A DNA stretch of 64,000 nt, from NCBI GenBank assembly GCA_950106755.1, contig OX467086.1, forward strand, positions 10,558,001 through 10,622,000, in the 5' to 3' direction. Positions within the stretch are counted from its first letter, which is position 1. The number at the start of each line of letters is the position of its first letter. The stretch comes from Climacium dendroides. Taxonomy: Eukaryota > Streptophyta > Bryopsida > Hypnales > Climaciaceae. The notes below the pieces were generated by a model, which saw only the letters and a program-made list of their open reading frames with translations, was not told the DNA's origin and made no database searches. A program made the position numbers and the translations under genes. Below are positions 25,609-37,589 of the stretch, one piece after another.

Positions 25609-28454
25609 TCAATTCAGTCAATACGATACATACTCAATTTTAGATTCATCCATCTAATATTTTAAGATTTTTGTATCAAATTCTTAACATTTGAAGCTAA
25701 CTTGAATATTCAAAAATTCCTTTTTTAGGTATTTTATAGTTCTAAAGCTCTTGATTCCTAATTGTATGATTTAAGATTGATTCTCTTTTAGTTCAAAAAA
25801 ACAACATCCTAAAATTGTATTAAAAAATAAGCAATAAAAAATATTTAGAGATCATCAATTAGAAATTTTATTGTATATAAACATGTAGCAAAAAGAATCT
25901 TGTGCAAATCACTAGTATTCAATTCACAATCAAATTTAATAAGGATTTGAATTTTTGGCTTTAATTGTTTTCTATAAATTAATATTGATAGTGGTAGATT
26001 CAACCAAATGGACATAATCTATTGGTTAAGATTTTTGTTTAAAAGTCATTATTATACTATTTGTCTAAATTGTACAATATAAAGTATCTTCTCATTTTTG
26101 AAAATTTAGAGTATATCAAGGTTTACACTATAGGGATTAAATGAGTTCCTTTTGTACCACCTTGGATACTATATGCTTATTAGCTATTAATATTTGAATT
26201 TAAAAATTAGCATTGATTAGAAGGAAATAGAAAAAAGGATCCACTAGTATAATATTTCATCTCAAGGTCCTATAATCTTGTTTTATAAAGATTGCTTCTA
26301 AACTATTCAAAAATATTATACAACTTCTAAAGAATAATCACTTAAAAATGTGATTGACTTTATGTTTTAAATTGACCAAATCTATTTTTTATAAAAAGTT
26401 GAGACCTATATTGGCATTGAATTGCCTATTTGGCACTACTTTTGGCATTCAAAACTCTCCAAAATATAAAATATAAATAACCATCATTTTTACTATAAGT
26501 TTTATATTTAATAATAAAAGACATATCTTGTTTAGGATAGCAATCTAGGGGGGCATCTAAGACAAATTTTAACATATCTTGTATGAAGTCCTTGCTCCAT
26601 ATGACAAACAAGAGCTAGTAGACATGTCTTATGAACCCCTAAATATTGAGGCCTTTTTTGAGCTTCTGGGAATTTTTCTAAATTGAACAATAAGCCAACA
26701 TTTTGATAAGTTGTATCAATTCTTTTGAATTCTAACTATACAAATTCAAACTAGATATGTTAGAGAGCACATAGGAAAAGGAAACACAACCATATCACTT
26801 ATGGATTGAAAAATTATAATGTTTGATCATGAAGGGGTTAAAACTACAAAAATGATTTGAAGTCTTTCAATCTTCTTTCCATGCTTCAAATCTAAAAAGT
26901 TGATCACCAAAAAAATATGAAGATAAAGGACCTAACATGCATAACCCCAATCAATTTATGGCTTTTCAAAATCTACTCTACAATTTTTTTAAATGAATTT
27001 CTAATTGATTTTTTCACCGAGATGTAGTGTATTTGAGGCTCATTCCTAAGATCCTCAACACTACATAAAGTCAAAATTGCAATGGACATCCTTGCACAAA
27101 ATCTTGTATAGAAAAGTCATAATCAAAACTAGACTTCAAAAAAAATTCAAAAATATAAACTATTAAAAATAGCAACTTAGTTAGGTTTTATTTTAATTTC
27201 AAAATATTGTTGATACCCAAATTTTGTGCTTTGGGCATTTAGGGGTTAAAATTTGAGTTGGAACAAATTGGGACATATCTTGTTTAGGGGGATTGCTACA
27301 ATGACAAATGGATTCAAAGGACATAATTGGTCTCAAAGTCCTTATTTTAGATGAATCATACAAGCTCAAGGATATATTTTGTCATTAAAGAAAATTTAGG
27401 ACCTCCATAGGGCTATTAGACTTTAGACCAGTGTCCCCCAAAGTCCAAATAAAAAATTAATATTTTCAAGAATTAAAATTTTAAAAATCTTGTACTACTA
27501 GTTTAGCTTTGGTGGTCTTATAGAAGCTCCATTTTTCTTCAATTGTGTTTAAGATTGCAATCTAAGGAACATATCTTGTTTAAGGTCACAATCTAGTGTC
27601 AAAATTAGGACAAATTGGAATATGTATTATCAAGGACTAATTTAAATTTGGAATATAACTTGCGGTAAAAAAATGAATATTATATATCTTCACCATGTAT
27701 ACGATGAAATTTTAAAAATGAACAATAAATTTAATTGCCAAGTTATCAAAATGCTAGTCAAGTAGATAGGTATAACCCAAGAGGTATAATTATCATTTAT
27801 AACCCAAATGTATTGTTGCTTCAACCCTCTTGAATTACACACTTTTTAATTGCACATTATTTTATATCTTGATAATCTCTCATGTTGTATACTTGTATGA
27901 TTTATCTCTTTAAATTTCCCTTATTGAATTATTTAAGAAGCAAATCAAGCAATTTGTGCTATTTTCTAATTTAGCAAAAAGATTTGTCTTCCAATAAAAA
28001 TGTGTTATTTAGTAAGCCTTAGTTATGCAGGTTTGTTGTACTCTAAAAGTCAATTAGGCAGGATGTATTCTTCAATGGATTCAATCCGGTGCCCTATACA
28101 CAAATGACATTCAGTATGTGCAATCATCCAAACTGTCTTTCTAACTAAAGTTCCATTCAACTTTATGATTTGTATTTGTTGCTCTCCACAAAAACAACTA
28201 GGTATAAAGTAATTGCATCCCTATTCAATTTGTTACTATATATGGTATTTTATAAAGTTCAATTTGGGTTGTTTAAGTGTTTTAAAGCCACTTAGATGCC
28301 TTTTGGGGGGGCATAGATTCAAATATTGTGATGTTTAAGCGTCAATGTGATGCAAATTTGATTGGACATGTCCAATTGTTACAAAAATAGGGACACTCAA
28401 ATGTGCCAAGTGCCTAAAAATGTCACTAGATAAGATGCTCATAATGAGTACGTT
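25605..28454. other. AT-rich gene-free DNA with recurrent short repeat
   Basis: No gene supported. A motif around CATATCTTGTTTA(A/G)G followed by CAATCTA recurs at about 26520, 27271 and 27571 with diverged flanks, suggesting fragments of one repeat. A TTTAGGGGTTAA edge at about 27239-27250 and CCCCTAAAT at about 26637 may bound a decayed ~610-bp TTAA element, but the left flank is TGAA rather than TTAA. Confidence 0.45.
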
Positions 28455-28675
28455 TATTAAATTAATATGTACCTATTATTGAAGAAATGGTTTTAGAATA
28501 TTTACTATAAAAAAAACTTTGACTCTTCATAACTTTTGCATACAGTATTCAAATGATGCATTATTTGATGTGTTGAAATCTCCTATCACTTGCCAATCAG
28601 AAAATATAAAATTTCAACAGTCTAGTAATAGAAGAGTCTAATAATTCCACAGTAAAAAAAGTGTCGGTTTGGGCG
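28455..28675 (+). repeat. Dispersed repeat R2 copy 1, upstream of RPS24
   Basis: Aligns by eye with 38625-38835 in the same orientation (shared: AATATGTAC, TTGAAGAAA, TTTTAGAA, AACTTTTGCA, TTGCCAA, AATTTT). It ends within ~220 bp of the RPS24 ATG. The other copy sits about 1.0-1.2 kb upstream of the PLC start. There is no coding capacity. Confidence 0.55.
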
Positions 28676-28893
28676 TCCCTACCTTGGGGGTGCACTTGTC
28701 CGGAGTGCGTAGGGCGTTCAGTGTGCCGGCACACAAAAGTAGGGTATCGACGTCAAATTGGGACATAAAATTATGGTACCCACGGCAAATTAGGTTTTGC
28801 GGGTGTAGTGCAACTCCAAGCTCTTTGATCGTCCTCTTTGGAGTGCATTTCGTTCTCTTTGCTGCACCGCAAGCGGAGTCACTGCTTGCAGCG

Positions 28894-29909
28894 ATGGCGG
28901 AAAAGGCGTGCACCGTGCGCACGAGGAAGTTCATGACCAACAGGTTGTTGGCCCGCAAGCAGTTTGTAAGCATCTACCTACAGAGACCATCGCTTGATTC
29001 GAATTTCAATTCAATTCTTGGGGTTTGTAGGGTTTGGGGTTGCGCTCGGTTTTGATGATGTGACGGCGATGTTGTGCAGGTCATCGATGTGCTTCACCCC
29101 GGTCGTGCCAATGTGTCGAAGGTGAGTCCTTTGGTGGAATTCGCTACATATTTGAATTTATTTAGGTTAAAGTTCTGTGTGGCAGAGGAGCTGAAGTTCG
29201 AATTTTTTGCACAGGCTGAGTTGAAGGAGAAGTTGACCAAGCTGTACGAGGTGCGGGATCCCCAGTCTGTCTTCGTGTTTGGCTTCAGGACGCAATTCGG
29301 AGGTGGCAAGTCTACGGGCTTTGGCCTCATTTACGATTCTGTGGACTCTGCGAAGAAATACGAGCCCAAGTACAGGCTCATTAGGGTAATTTTCTAATTT
29401 AAGTTCCCGTAGTGTCATTCGTTGAGGTACCGGCTTTATGTTCGATCGAGAGTTTGGACGGAGAGTTGCTTGTGATGGAGAATATTGGCTCTAGTACGGT
29501 ACCGATGTTCTGGATTTGGGTGTAATTGCAGAATGGACTGGCGACCAAGGTTGAGAAGTCCAGGAAGCAGATTAAGGAGCGCAAGAACCGTTCCAAGAAG
29601 ATCAGGGGTGTGAAGAAGGTACGTGATGGTCTCACTGGCATGTCTAATGACTAGAGTTGCCTGTGGAAGTGTGCTTTCTAATGCAATGCAGTGACATATT
29701 TGCAGTCTCCCTCTTCGACCCTAGATCATGAGCTGAAACCCCGCTTTCTGGTTGTATGCAATAGAAGCAAAAGAACACAAGATACACAATGAACGTGCTG
29801 GATTATGAACCTTTTCAATCTTGATTCGTCGAAAATTTCTAAGAGCTCGCATGTTGCATGGATTGGGTTGCAGGCAAAGGCCGCTGGAGATGGCAAGAAG
29901 AAGAAGTAA
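28894..29909 (+). CDS. RPS24: Cytosolic 40S ribosomal protein eS24, five coding exons
   Basis: Exons are 28894-28965, 29080-29121, 29215-29385, 29532-29618 and 29874-29909. Every intron is phase 0 and the product is 135 aa, the usual eukaryotic eS24 size. Recognisable blocks are [64 protein letters not shown], and a basic C-terminal tail ending in KKKK. The protein is a small-subunit component needed for 18S rRNA maturation. The region just upstream of the ATG has pyrimidine-rich patches (about 28820-28860), as in many plant ribosomal protein leaders. Introns are short (about 90-255 nt). The gene looks fully functional, with normal codon use and higher GC than its flanks. Confidence 0.97.
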
Positions 29910-31478
29910 GCTGTGACGGTGCCCCTGAAATGTTCCTAGGCAGAAAGAATTGTAGTCCCCGGTGGATTCATTTGAAGCAATCTAGACGAGGGGTTTGTGA
30001 GTGAATCCAGGCCTTCTTTTAGGAACTGTGTGCGTTTTATGTTTGGCTTGCTAGAGGATATGTTTTGGCTTCTGACTTTTCCTTAAAATATTCGTTTTCT
30101 CGATCTTCTTATGTGTTCCAAGTGCCACTGGTTCCTTATTTCCTTTGATGTCGCTCTTTGAAAGTCTGCATTTGTGTTTGCATACGTTGAATCTTCAGGT
30201 TGTTTAGCTTTTGGGCTTGTGTTATCGGATTTGTAATCATTGACTGTGAGGAGCCACTCGAATTAGTATTCTGTATTTTAGACACTTGCTGACAGCGCTA
30301 TGATTCTAGTCATTGGATTAACTGCTAAGGTCTGAACGTCCATTATCAACTTTTCCTAAATATGTGCACGGAAAATATGAGCATAATTGGGGACGGAAGG
30401 TGTGGTGAACCGTCAAAGCATCTGCAATGCATCCATTACTAGGGGTACAGAAACGGCATCATCCAAGTGAGGCCCGGATATTGAATTTAAAAAGGCTGAA
30501 TCAAGAGTGGAAAAAAAACTAGGGTTTGTTGAGTGACTGGCCGTCATCTTCTTGGCACTCCAAAGCGAATGTGATGCCGGCACTGGTCAATACCGGTGCC
30601 GAGGCTCTTCTCCTGGTGCGCATTGCAAATGCCTTCTCAGAAAATGAACTCATTTGGAGAAGTGATTGATCATGTATCATTATGTGAATCTACTCTTTGA
30701 TTGCTCATTGTCTTTGTTTCAACATGTATGTGTAAAGATATCCAGCATTTCCAACTCTAGTTTTAATGTTGTGTTTTCCATTGACCGCCTATGACCGCCT
30801 ATGGAATACATCCCACGATTTAATTTATACCTTCCCACGATTTAATTCAGACAAGGTATAGAATAAGAAGGTATAGAAGAGGTATACCCCATCACATAGT
30901 TTGCAATCTTGCAATCTCAAATTTACATCCAATTTTGAGGCCCTCATAAACTAAGTATTGGAACCTTTCCTAATTTGATTTGTATTTTTGTGACCAAACA
31001 AATCGAATCAAACAAGAAAGTCATGGAGTTTCATGATCTATTTCATGGTCGCCAAAAAACTGCAATACAATATTAATGCAGCTAAAAATTACTCATAAGC
31101 ATTTAAATTTTTTCTTAGTTGAAAGTACTAAATACGTTGCCAGAGTAACCATACATTAGGCGGTCTACAGCCAGGAGTGCACATTTCCTACAATTCTCAT
31201 ATTGCAACCACTACTTGTGTGAGCTCCTAAAATGAACCGAACTGCATCAAAAAGAATTTTCTTACAACATGCCAATACAGTACAGTAGTTGATTCCAGCG
31301 CAATCTTCGGTTCCCTTTCGTCAAATGATACAAAATCTCTACACTGGAATGAGACTTATCCAAGCTCATAACAATTATATACCAGGACCATTTCCCCGAA
31401 TCTGTATTGACAGATTGAGAGCAAAGCATTTGTGAAGACCCCCATGAACCCCAATCCCCGAGGCTCTTTTCGGGTGCC
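29910..31478. other. RPS24 3' flank and convergent intergenic spacer to PLC
   Basis: The first ~350 bp is the probable RPS24 3' UTR. The remainder is AT-rich. There is a short local duplication of 'gaccgccta(t)' at about 30784-30800 and of 'tcccacgatttaatt' at about 30809-30846. No gene recognised. RPS24 (+) and PLC (-) are convergently transcribed. Confidence 0.5.
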
Positions 31479-31525
31479 CTAAACCCTAAACCCTAAACCC
31501 CTAAAAACCCTAAAAACCCTAAAAC
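31479..31525. repeat. Interstitial telomere-type repeat in the PLC 3' flank
   Basis: About three tandem CCCTAAA heptamers followed by degenerate CCCTAAAA units. It lies 58-104 nt beyond the PLC stop codon, so it would be transcribed in the PLC 3' UTR if the transcript extends that far. A weaker CCCTAAA cluster is at about 33036-33070, inside the intron after PLC exon 10. Confidence 0.85.
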
Positions 31526-31582
31526 AGGAACCCTCCAACTCTGGTATATAATGTTCTGTTTTGTTGCGCTACCGATATGAGT

Positions 31583-34500
31583 TCACAATGATGTCATAGT
31601 AAAATGACACAAGAGCTTCGATTTTCGGGTCTGTCCCCTTCTGGACTGCAATTCCACAGCTCGAATTCCTTGCCTGAGCTCAGTAACTGGGACGCAAGAT
31701 TGACCCACCATATCATCTCGGCACAAGTCATGCTCCTTCACTTCCAACCTCAGGATTGCCAGCTCCGGCACTGAAACCCAAAACCAAACTCTAAGCATCA
31801 GATCGAAACCATAAAATACTAAAACCTTGTAGGCTGTATCGCGCAAAAAAGAAAACCATGCTCCCACTTCGAAAGATTGCGTAAGAAATCATCCAATCCA
31901 TTGAGAGAGAAACAATGCAATTTGATTTGATTTCGAGAGAATTCTCTCCAGTGAGCTCTATTGAATGAGTGTGATCTCCCAATGAAAGTTCACTCCAACA
32001 TAGATGTTTAAAATGCTTGAAATAATGGAAAGAATATCATCTTTCTTAGGTCATGCATGTTTTAAGCGATTGGATCCACTTGAATTCATCCAAAATGATC
32101 AAGAAAAAAAAAATAGCGGACTAACCTCGAATTCGGAATATAAACTCCTCATCTTCCCAGTGAGGCTCCCGGGATCGATTGACTACTTGTGTCTTTTGCT
32201 TCACTTCGTCACCATACATGCCGTGCACCCCAATCTGATGTCCAAAAACAGTAAGCAATGGTCAATTTCAACATCCAAATATCTCACCACTTTCTGATAC
32301 TAAGTGAATCTTTGAGAATTGTATGGTCCTGATTTGCTATGATCCCAAAGGGTTTCTGTGCAATCAAAAGTAACCCCTAAATGCTACTGTAAGACATAAA
32401 CGTCCCATTCATCATATTCAACCACTCCTTACAACTATAAGGTAGGAATATTTAGTATTGTCAAGCTCGCATTTTAAAAGTGCTATTTGCAACACTAATG
32501 GCCCATCTTGATTTATGGAATATCCAACATACCATTTCAGGATTGAGCAGTTTAATGACCACATGCACCCTCAATAACCTCTATAAGACAAGAAGAGGTG
32601 CACTCGTACCTTAACAAAATAGTCTGGCTTCTTGAAAACGTCGTAGTTTTTGTGCCAGTCAGTCCCCAATAGAATTCTCACCTGCGCAGAAGGAACAAAA
32701 GGTCATCATGATGAACGTGATCTTCACCTACTGTGAAACTCCAAATTACAAGGAAAATTTCGGCTTCAAAAAATGAAAAACAGGATGCTGAATTACAGCC
32801 ATAAATAGGGTAAAATATCAGTAAAAATTCTTTTATCACAGAAAAGTATAGACAGCATCATAATAGGAGTCTTGCCCTATGATTCACAGGGAGACCTCAA
32901 TGATGTTGTCTAAAAGTTCCTGAAACAGAAAAAACTGATAAAAAAAAAGTATTCGTAAATAATGAACAGCAGAGAGTTGAAGTTTTTTTTTAATTAGTCT
33001 GAAAATGAAAAAATGAAAACTTTAACTCTCATGACCTTAAACCCTAAAAAACCCGAAAGCCCTAAACCCCCAATACAAGGCAGAAGAACAAATTGCACCT
33101 AAAATGAACCAAATGGGAGGAGAGATGCTCACCTTCAGTTCAAGCTTTGGTTGCAGTTCAGTCAAAAATTCAGGGTTGGATGATTTTAGGTAACGAAAGT
33201 TGGAGCCAGGAAGGAGAATATCCGGCTTCTTGACATAGCCACAACCGCCGTTTTTACTGAAGAACGCTCGGGATATCCATACAGGCCGGTCACGCCCTTG
33301 CATATTGATGGCGGCCACTTGCATCCCATGTCGCCACGCATCCAAAGGATCCGCGTTTGATGAGTTGAACCGAAGCCCGAATGGATACACTCTTCCCAAA
33401 TTGGTCTGTGAGAATCTGGAAAACCACCACAAATGGACTGCACATCAGTAGGAATCATAAAAATCCTAGAACATCGATCATTTTCAATTTCGAAGATTGC
33501 AGAAGTTTTGGATCAGTGATACCTAGTTGAGAGGCACAATGTCCCATTAGCAACCACTGCTCAAGTGCAAGCGGATGAACCTTAAAATACTGCACTAGAA
33601 AACTTCAAAACCAGAGTGTCTCACTTGATCAAAGAATTCGGGTGATGCTCGATGAAGTCATCCAGTTGCGACTCGCTCAAATTTGCCATGATAGCATTCT
33701 CCCCAGCAGTCAAAGGCCGACCTTTCTCATGCTTCGGCTTCATCTCGGAAGGTTTCTGACAATGGATGTACAGAAGCTCCTCAAACTTAGGATCCTTGGG
33801 AACCTCGGCGTCGTCAGTCACTGGAGACATTGACCTTGTTCTTAAAGCCTTTAACTCATCGACCACTTGATGTTGGCGTCGGTGAATCACCTTCTCTCTT
33901 CGAGAATGGGAGCCTTCTTCTAAGTCGCTGCTGTCTGATCTGTAATCGTTGAATGAGTTCCTGAGCGCTTTCTCTGCAAATGCAGGATGCTGTACAACCT
34001 GCAAGAGATTGACGATGGAGAGCTTAACATCAATTTTTCTCAGTGAAGAGGATCACAAGAAGAAAGGAGTGCGGCAGTCAAAATAAAAGGTGACCACTAT
34101 TTTGCAGACACCATTTTGTTCTGAAGGGTGTTTGTGTACCCGTACTGCGCACCTGACTTATAACGGAATCTCCAGGAAGCTTATCAGGTTGAAAGGGTTT
34201 GAGTGGTCGGTCCTTGGCAGAGCGAATGCACATCAAGTTGTCAAGTATTTTTCTTACCCCCTGCACTCAAATCAAGTAGGAGCCAAAGAGTTTAATAAGA
34301 TTTACAAAACTAAACTGTAGAACAAGAGCACAATGAAAAATAGCTGTCTGCTGCGACCTTTAGCTATCTGGGGTGTTTAAGGTTCATTAATTAGTTGAAA
34401 CTTAACTAGTCTCCTGTGAGCCTGCACTCAATGGAGAGTGAGGCTCTCAATTTAGTTGGTGCTTATTGTAGGCAAATACAGCACCACAAACCAGTGGTAT

Positions 34501-37500
34501 AAGTGCAAGTAATTTACTTGAATGTCCATAAGCAGGGAGTTGAGAGTTAATGGATGGAAATGGAGGCAAATCGATTGGAAGTTAGTAAAATGGATTAAGC
34601 ATCAATTTCCTAAACAACACAACTTCAGTAACCGCCGTAAGCCACCAAGCGAAGAAGTGCATAATCAGCCAACTAGTAGCATACCTTAGGAGCTCGCTTC
34701 GAAACAGATTCCTTGAACACCTTTTCTGCAAATTCAGGATCCTCTACAACCTGCAAAGGATTGGAGATGGTAAGCTTGTCATCCTGACAATTTTGGCAAA
34801 GTGGAGGATCCTTAACCCTAAAAACACCAGAATAACTGAAGTCATTGCAAGAAGTCGATGGAGAGGAACAGTTGCAAGAAACAACTGTAAACAGGCCAAG
34901 GACTACTTTATGGAATACTACGTTAGAGTTTGCTGATAAGTCACACCCACATTTTTGCCTTGCGTTTCACTTTGACATCCTGTAAATGATAATTGCGGTT
35001 GACAATTCAATGGAGCATTGGAAGTTCTCAATCAAATCAAGCGTTGGAAGTGCATAACAAGAGATGTGGAGGTTGGAAGGTAAAACCAGTTCACCCACAT
35101 TCTTGTTTTGCATTTCGACTTGCACCTCCTAAAAATTAGTGTATTTAATAATTCAATGGATTGATTTAGAACTTAATAGAGTAATTGCCCCTCTATAAAC
35201 TCAAATCCTTGATCAAATGTAACACTAGATTTTCACAACATGAGATTCAAAGTTTGGAAGACGAAAGTGAATGAAACTCAAAACTCTAACAAACGAATTG
35301 TTACTGAACTTTGCATCAACTGTGTACCTGTTTCAAAACAGAATCACCAGGCGGTTTATCAGAAATGATGATTTTGTTCTTGAGCGCCTCGGGTGATTGA
35401 AAGGATTTGGGGGGACGATCGTTTGCAGAGGGAATGAACATCATGTCGCCTAGAATCTCTCTTAACACCTGCACTCCAAGTAACCAGAAGACAAGGACTT
35501 GGATTGGATTTCAAGCACAATACGAACCTCTCTAATATCCACGACAGAAATCCAGTGCATAATCCTTAGCTAGCTGCTAACCTTTTTAACACCCAAATCT
35601 CTTTCGAATTACTGCACACTTGAGAGCTAATACAACTACATTATTTACCTCAGTTTCATCAATTTGGTCATAAAGGAAGGTTGCTTTGTAAAGATCGAAG
35701 CATTACTACAGATGAATGAGAAGTTATTGGAACGCGAGCATACTGTGCATCATCCAGATTATGGACTTCAGAGCTTACAACAGGGGTTTACATACCTCAG
35801 CGGCATGCTTCTGGTCAGCTTGCTTTAAGTGATTTTCAATAGTGAGAATGACAGGATAATCAGACTTTAAGAATGCAGTGTCTTTTATAGCCTTAATGCA
35901 GGCCTCGAATGTAACCGCCTTTGTGAACGTCCTGTCAAGGTTAGCCAGTGTGTACATCAGTGCTACAAACCAAAGTTACCAAATCTTCTTAACATGCAAA
36001 AATTGTCTAATGGCACCAGCATGGCGAAAATCTTGAATCACAGGTAGGAAATCCACCCGCAGCAGGTATTCTAACATCGCGGTTCGAACGATTTGCATCA
36101 ACTTATATAGCATTACAATTGGCAAGGTAGATTTTCGAGATTTTCTATAGAACCTCAGGTTTTTTCGCTCCTATTGAATCATTCAGAGAGCATTGATTTG
36201 TAAAGAGCTAAAGGAAAATCAATCAAATTTTGGGGTTGAAGTCAATGAGATCTATGCGTACCGGCCATGAAGCACACTGATTTTCTGGTGGGAGCTATTA
36301 AAGCAATCCAGGACATTGATTTTCCCATCCCGGCCACTCCAGCAGTCCAGCTCGATGACACGGCACCCACTGTCGAGCGCTTTCACAATGGGGTACGTGC
36401 TGCTCTCGGAGGTCAGCTGGTTGCCCGTGAGATACGTATTGTGACTGGCCTGGATGAAGTAATCGGATAACGGGGCTGTCATGTCCTCCGTGGGCTGCTC
36501 CAATGCCAACAGAACACCAATGAAGACACTCTCTAAAAAACTAAAATCTACACTGATAAATTCTATAATCAGTTGGAGCTTTTTCTCATTCCACTCCATC
36601 ACATACCCTTGGGATATACTGTATGTCTTAACTTTACACGTTGTGTTTGCGTTACATGAGTTACAACTTCTAAAATAAGCATTATGTTTGCAGCACTAAG
36701 CAAAGAGATACACTTCAAACATCCACTTCAAGTATGAAAGACACATAAAGAAAATAAAAAGGTGTTCACTTGACAGACATAGTAGATAGGAACTATTCTT
36801 ATTTCTAAGAGTTTTACGCAGAAGTCAATCCATCAGGACAAGATCATTGCACACATCACGTGCGCTTTGTTCACTTTGACAACTGCGTGCTACAATCAAT
36901 AACTAATGTGCATGACGTACTAGAATGCTATTTCAAAGGAGATCATAACGCAGAGGTTTAAGTGCATTTGCAGAGAACAAGAAACAACCAATTTCAGGAG
37001 AAGAACACACGTTCCCCGCTCAGTTTCTCTCCACTGGAATGTCATTTCAAGGTGATCACAACACAGAGCTTAAAGTCCATTATCAGAGACCACAAAACAA
37101 CTTCCAGAAGGAACAAAACTCTCCCGCTTCCTCTCAAGACTAGAACTTGATAGTACAACCGAAGTGCACACATACCGTTCTGGAGACCGGCGTGCGATGC
37201 CCATTGAACCCCGTATTCAACAAAAACTTGAGAAATGCGCGCAACGTAAACGTCACTGTCCCCTCCTCCCTAGTCTCCCTCTCCTCAGGCTCCCGATGTA
37301 ACAAGCCCCATTTCGAGCTCCTGGAGCTTTGGGATCCCGTCCTGAACCCCAACGTCCTCAGACTCCGGGAGCTGCTCTTGTCCCACGCGTACGAGATGAA
37401 GTCCTCCATCTCCTGCCTCGCCCGTCCCTCTGTCACGCTGGGGTCGCCTTGAACAGCCCGCATGAAGCTCGCCATGCCTGATGGGCTCATGAGGTCTTTA

Positions 37501-37589
37501 TCAGAAGAGAATTCTTTGAAGGCGCGTTTGACGATATCGGGAGGCTCGCAGACGGAGTGGAAAGGGGGCGCGGAGGAGAAGCAGGCCAT
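31583..37589 (-). CDS. Phosphoinositide-specific phospholipase C (PI-PLC), 13 coding exons
   Basis: Exons (minus strand) are 37589-37176, 36530-36262, 35931-35796, 35468-35328, 35128-35099, 34979-34947, 34750-34685, 34260-34153, 33998-33625, 33415-33133, 32681-32610, 32234-32126 and 31770-31583, about 740 aa. N-terminal EF-hand-like region (1-138) is followed by the X box. By comparison with PLC-delta1, catalytic His168 and His226 and Ca2+ ligands Asn169, Glu198, Asp200 and Glu260 are present. A variable linker (321-~470), Y box ([31 protein letters not shown]) and C2 domain (619-740) follow. It hydrolyses PtdIns(4,5)P2 to IP3 and diacylglycerol at the membrane. Two oddities: a 13-residue insertion before His226, and a duplicated set of linker exons; plant PLCs are usually 550-630 aa. 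Least certain are the exon 2 acceptor (after TTAGAG) and the two tiny exons at 35099-35128 and 34947-34979. All linker exons are phase 0-0, so some may be alternatively spliced. Confidence 0.9.
34153..35468 (-). repeat. Intragenic duplication of PLC X-domain/linker exons
   Basis: Exon 34260-34153 is a shortened copy of exon 35468-35328; both contain an (I/L)L-(G)D-(N)-M-x-I-(P/R)-S-A-(N/K)-D-R-P core and PPGDSV / LPGDSV, and the acceptors share GAGTGCAG. The 34260 copy has lost 33 nt (11 codons). The exon at 34979 resembles 35128 (DVKVKRKAK versus EVQVEMQNK). The start of exon 33998 ([11 protein letters not shown]) resembles exon 34750 ([11 protein letters not shown]). The parsimonious reading is one or two segmental duplications within the gene, with frame kept in every module. 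Confidence 0.75.

Noticed and set aside
28638..28973. Minus-strand 111-codon ORF over the RPS24 start
   Set aside because: Antisense shadow of RPS24 exon 1 and its leader; no motif.
31479..31525. Chromosome end
   Set aside because: Only about three telomeric heptamers, embedded between genes; interstitial motif, not a telomere.
37147..37452. Plus-strand 101-codon ORF
   Set aside because: It lies opposite PLC exon 1, which has a recognisable protein and splice structure.
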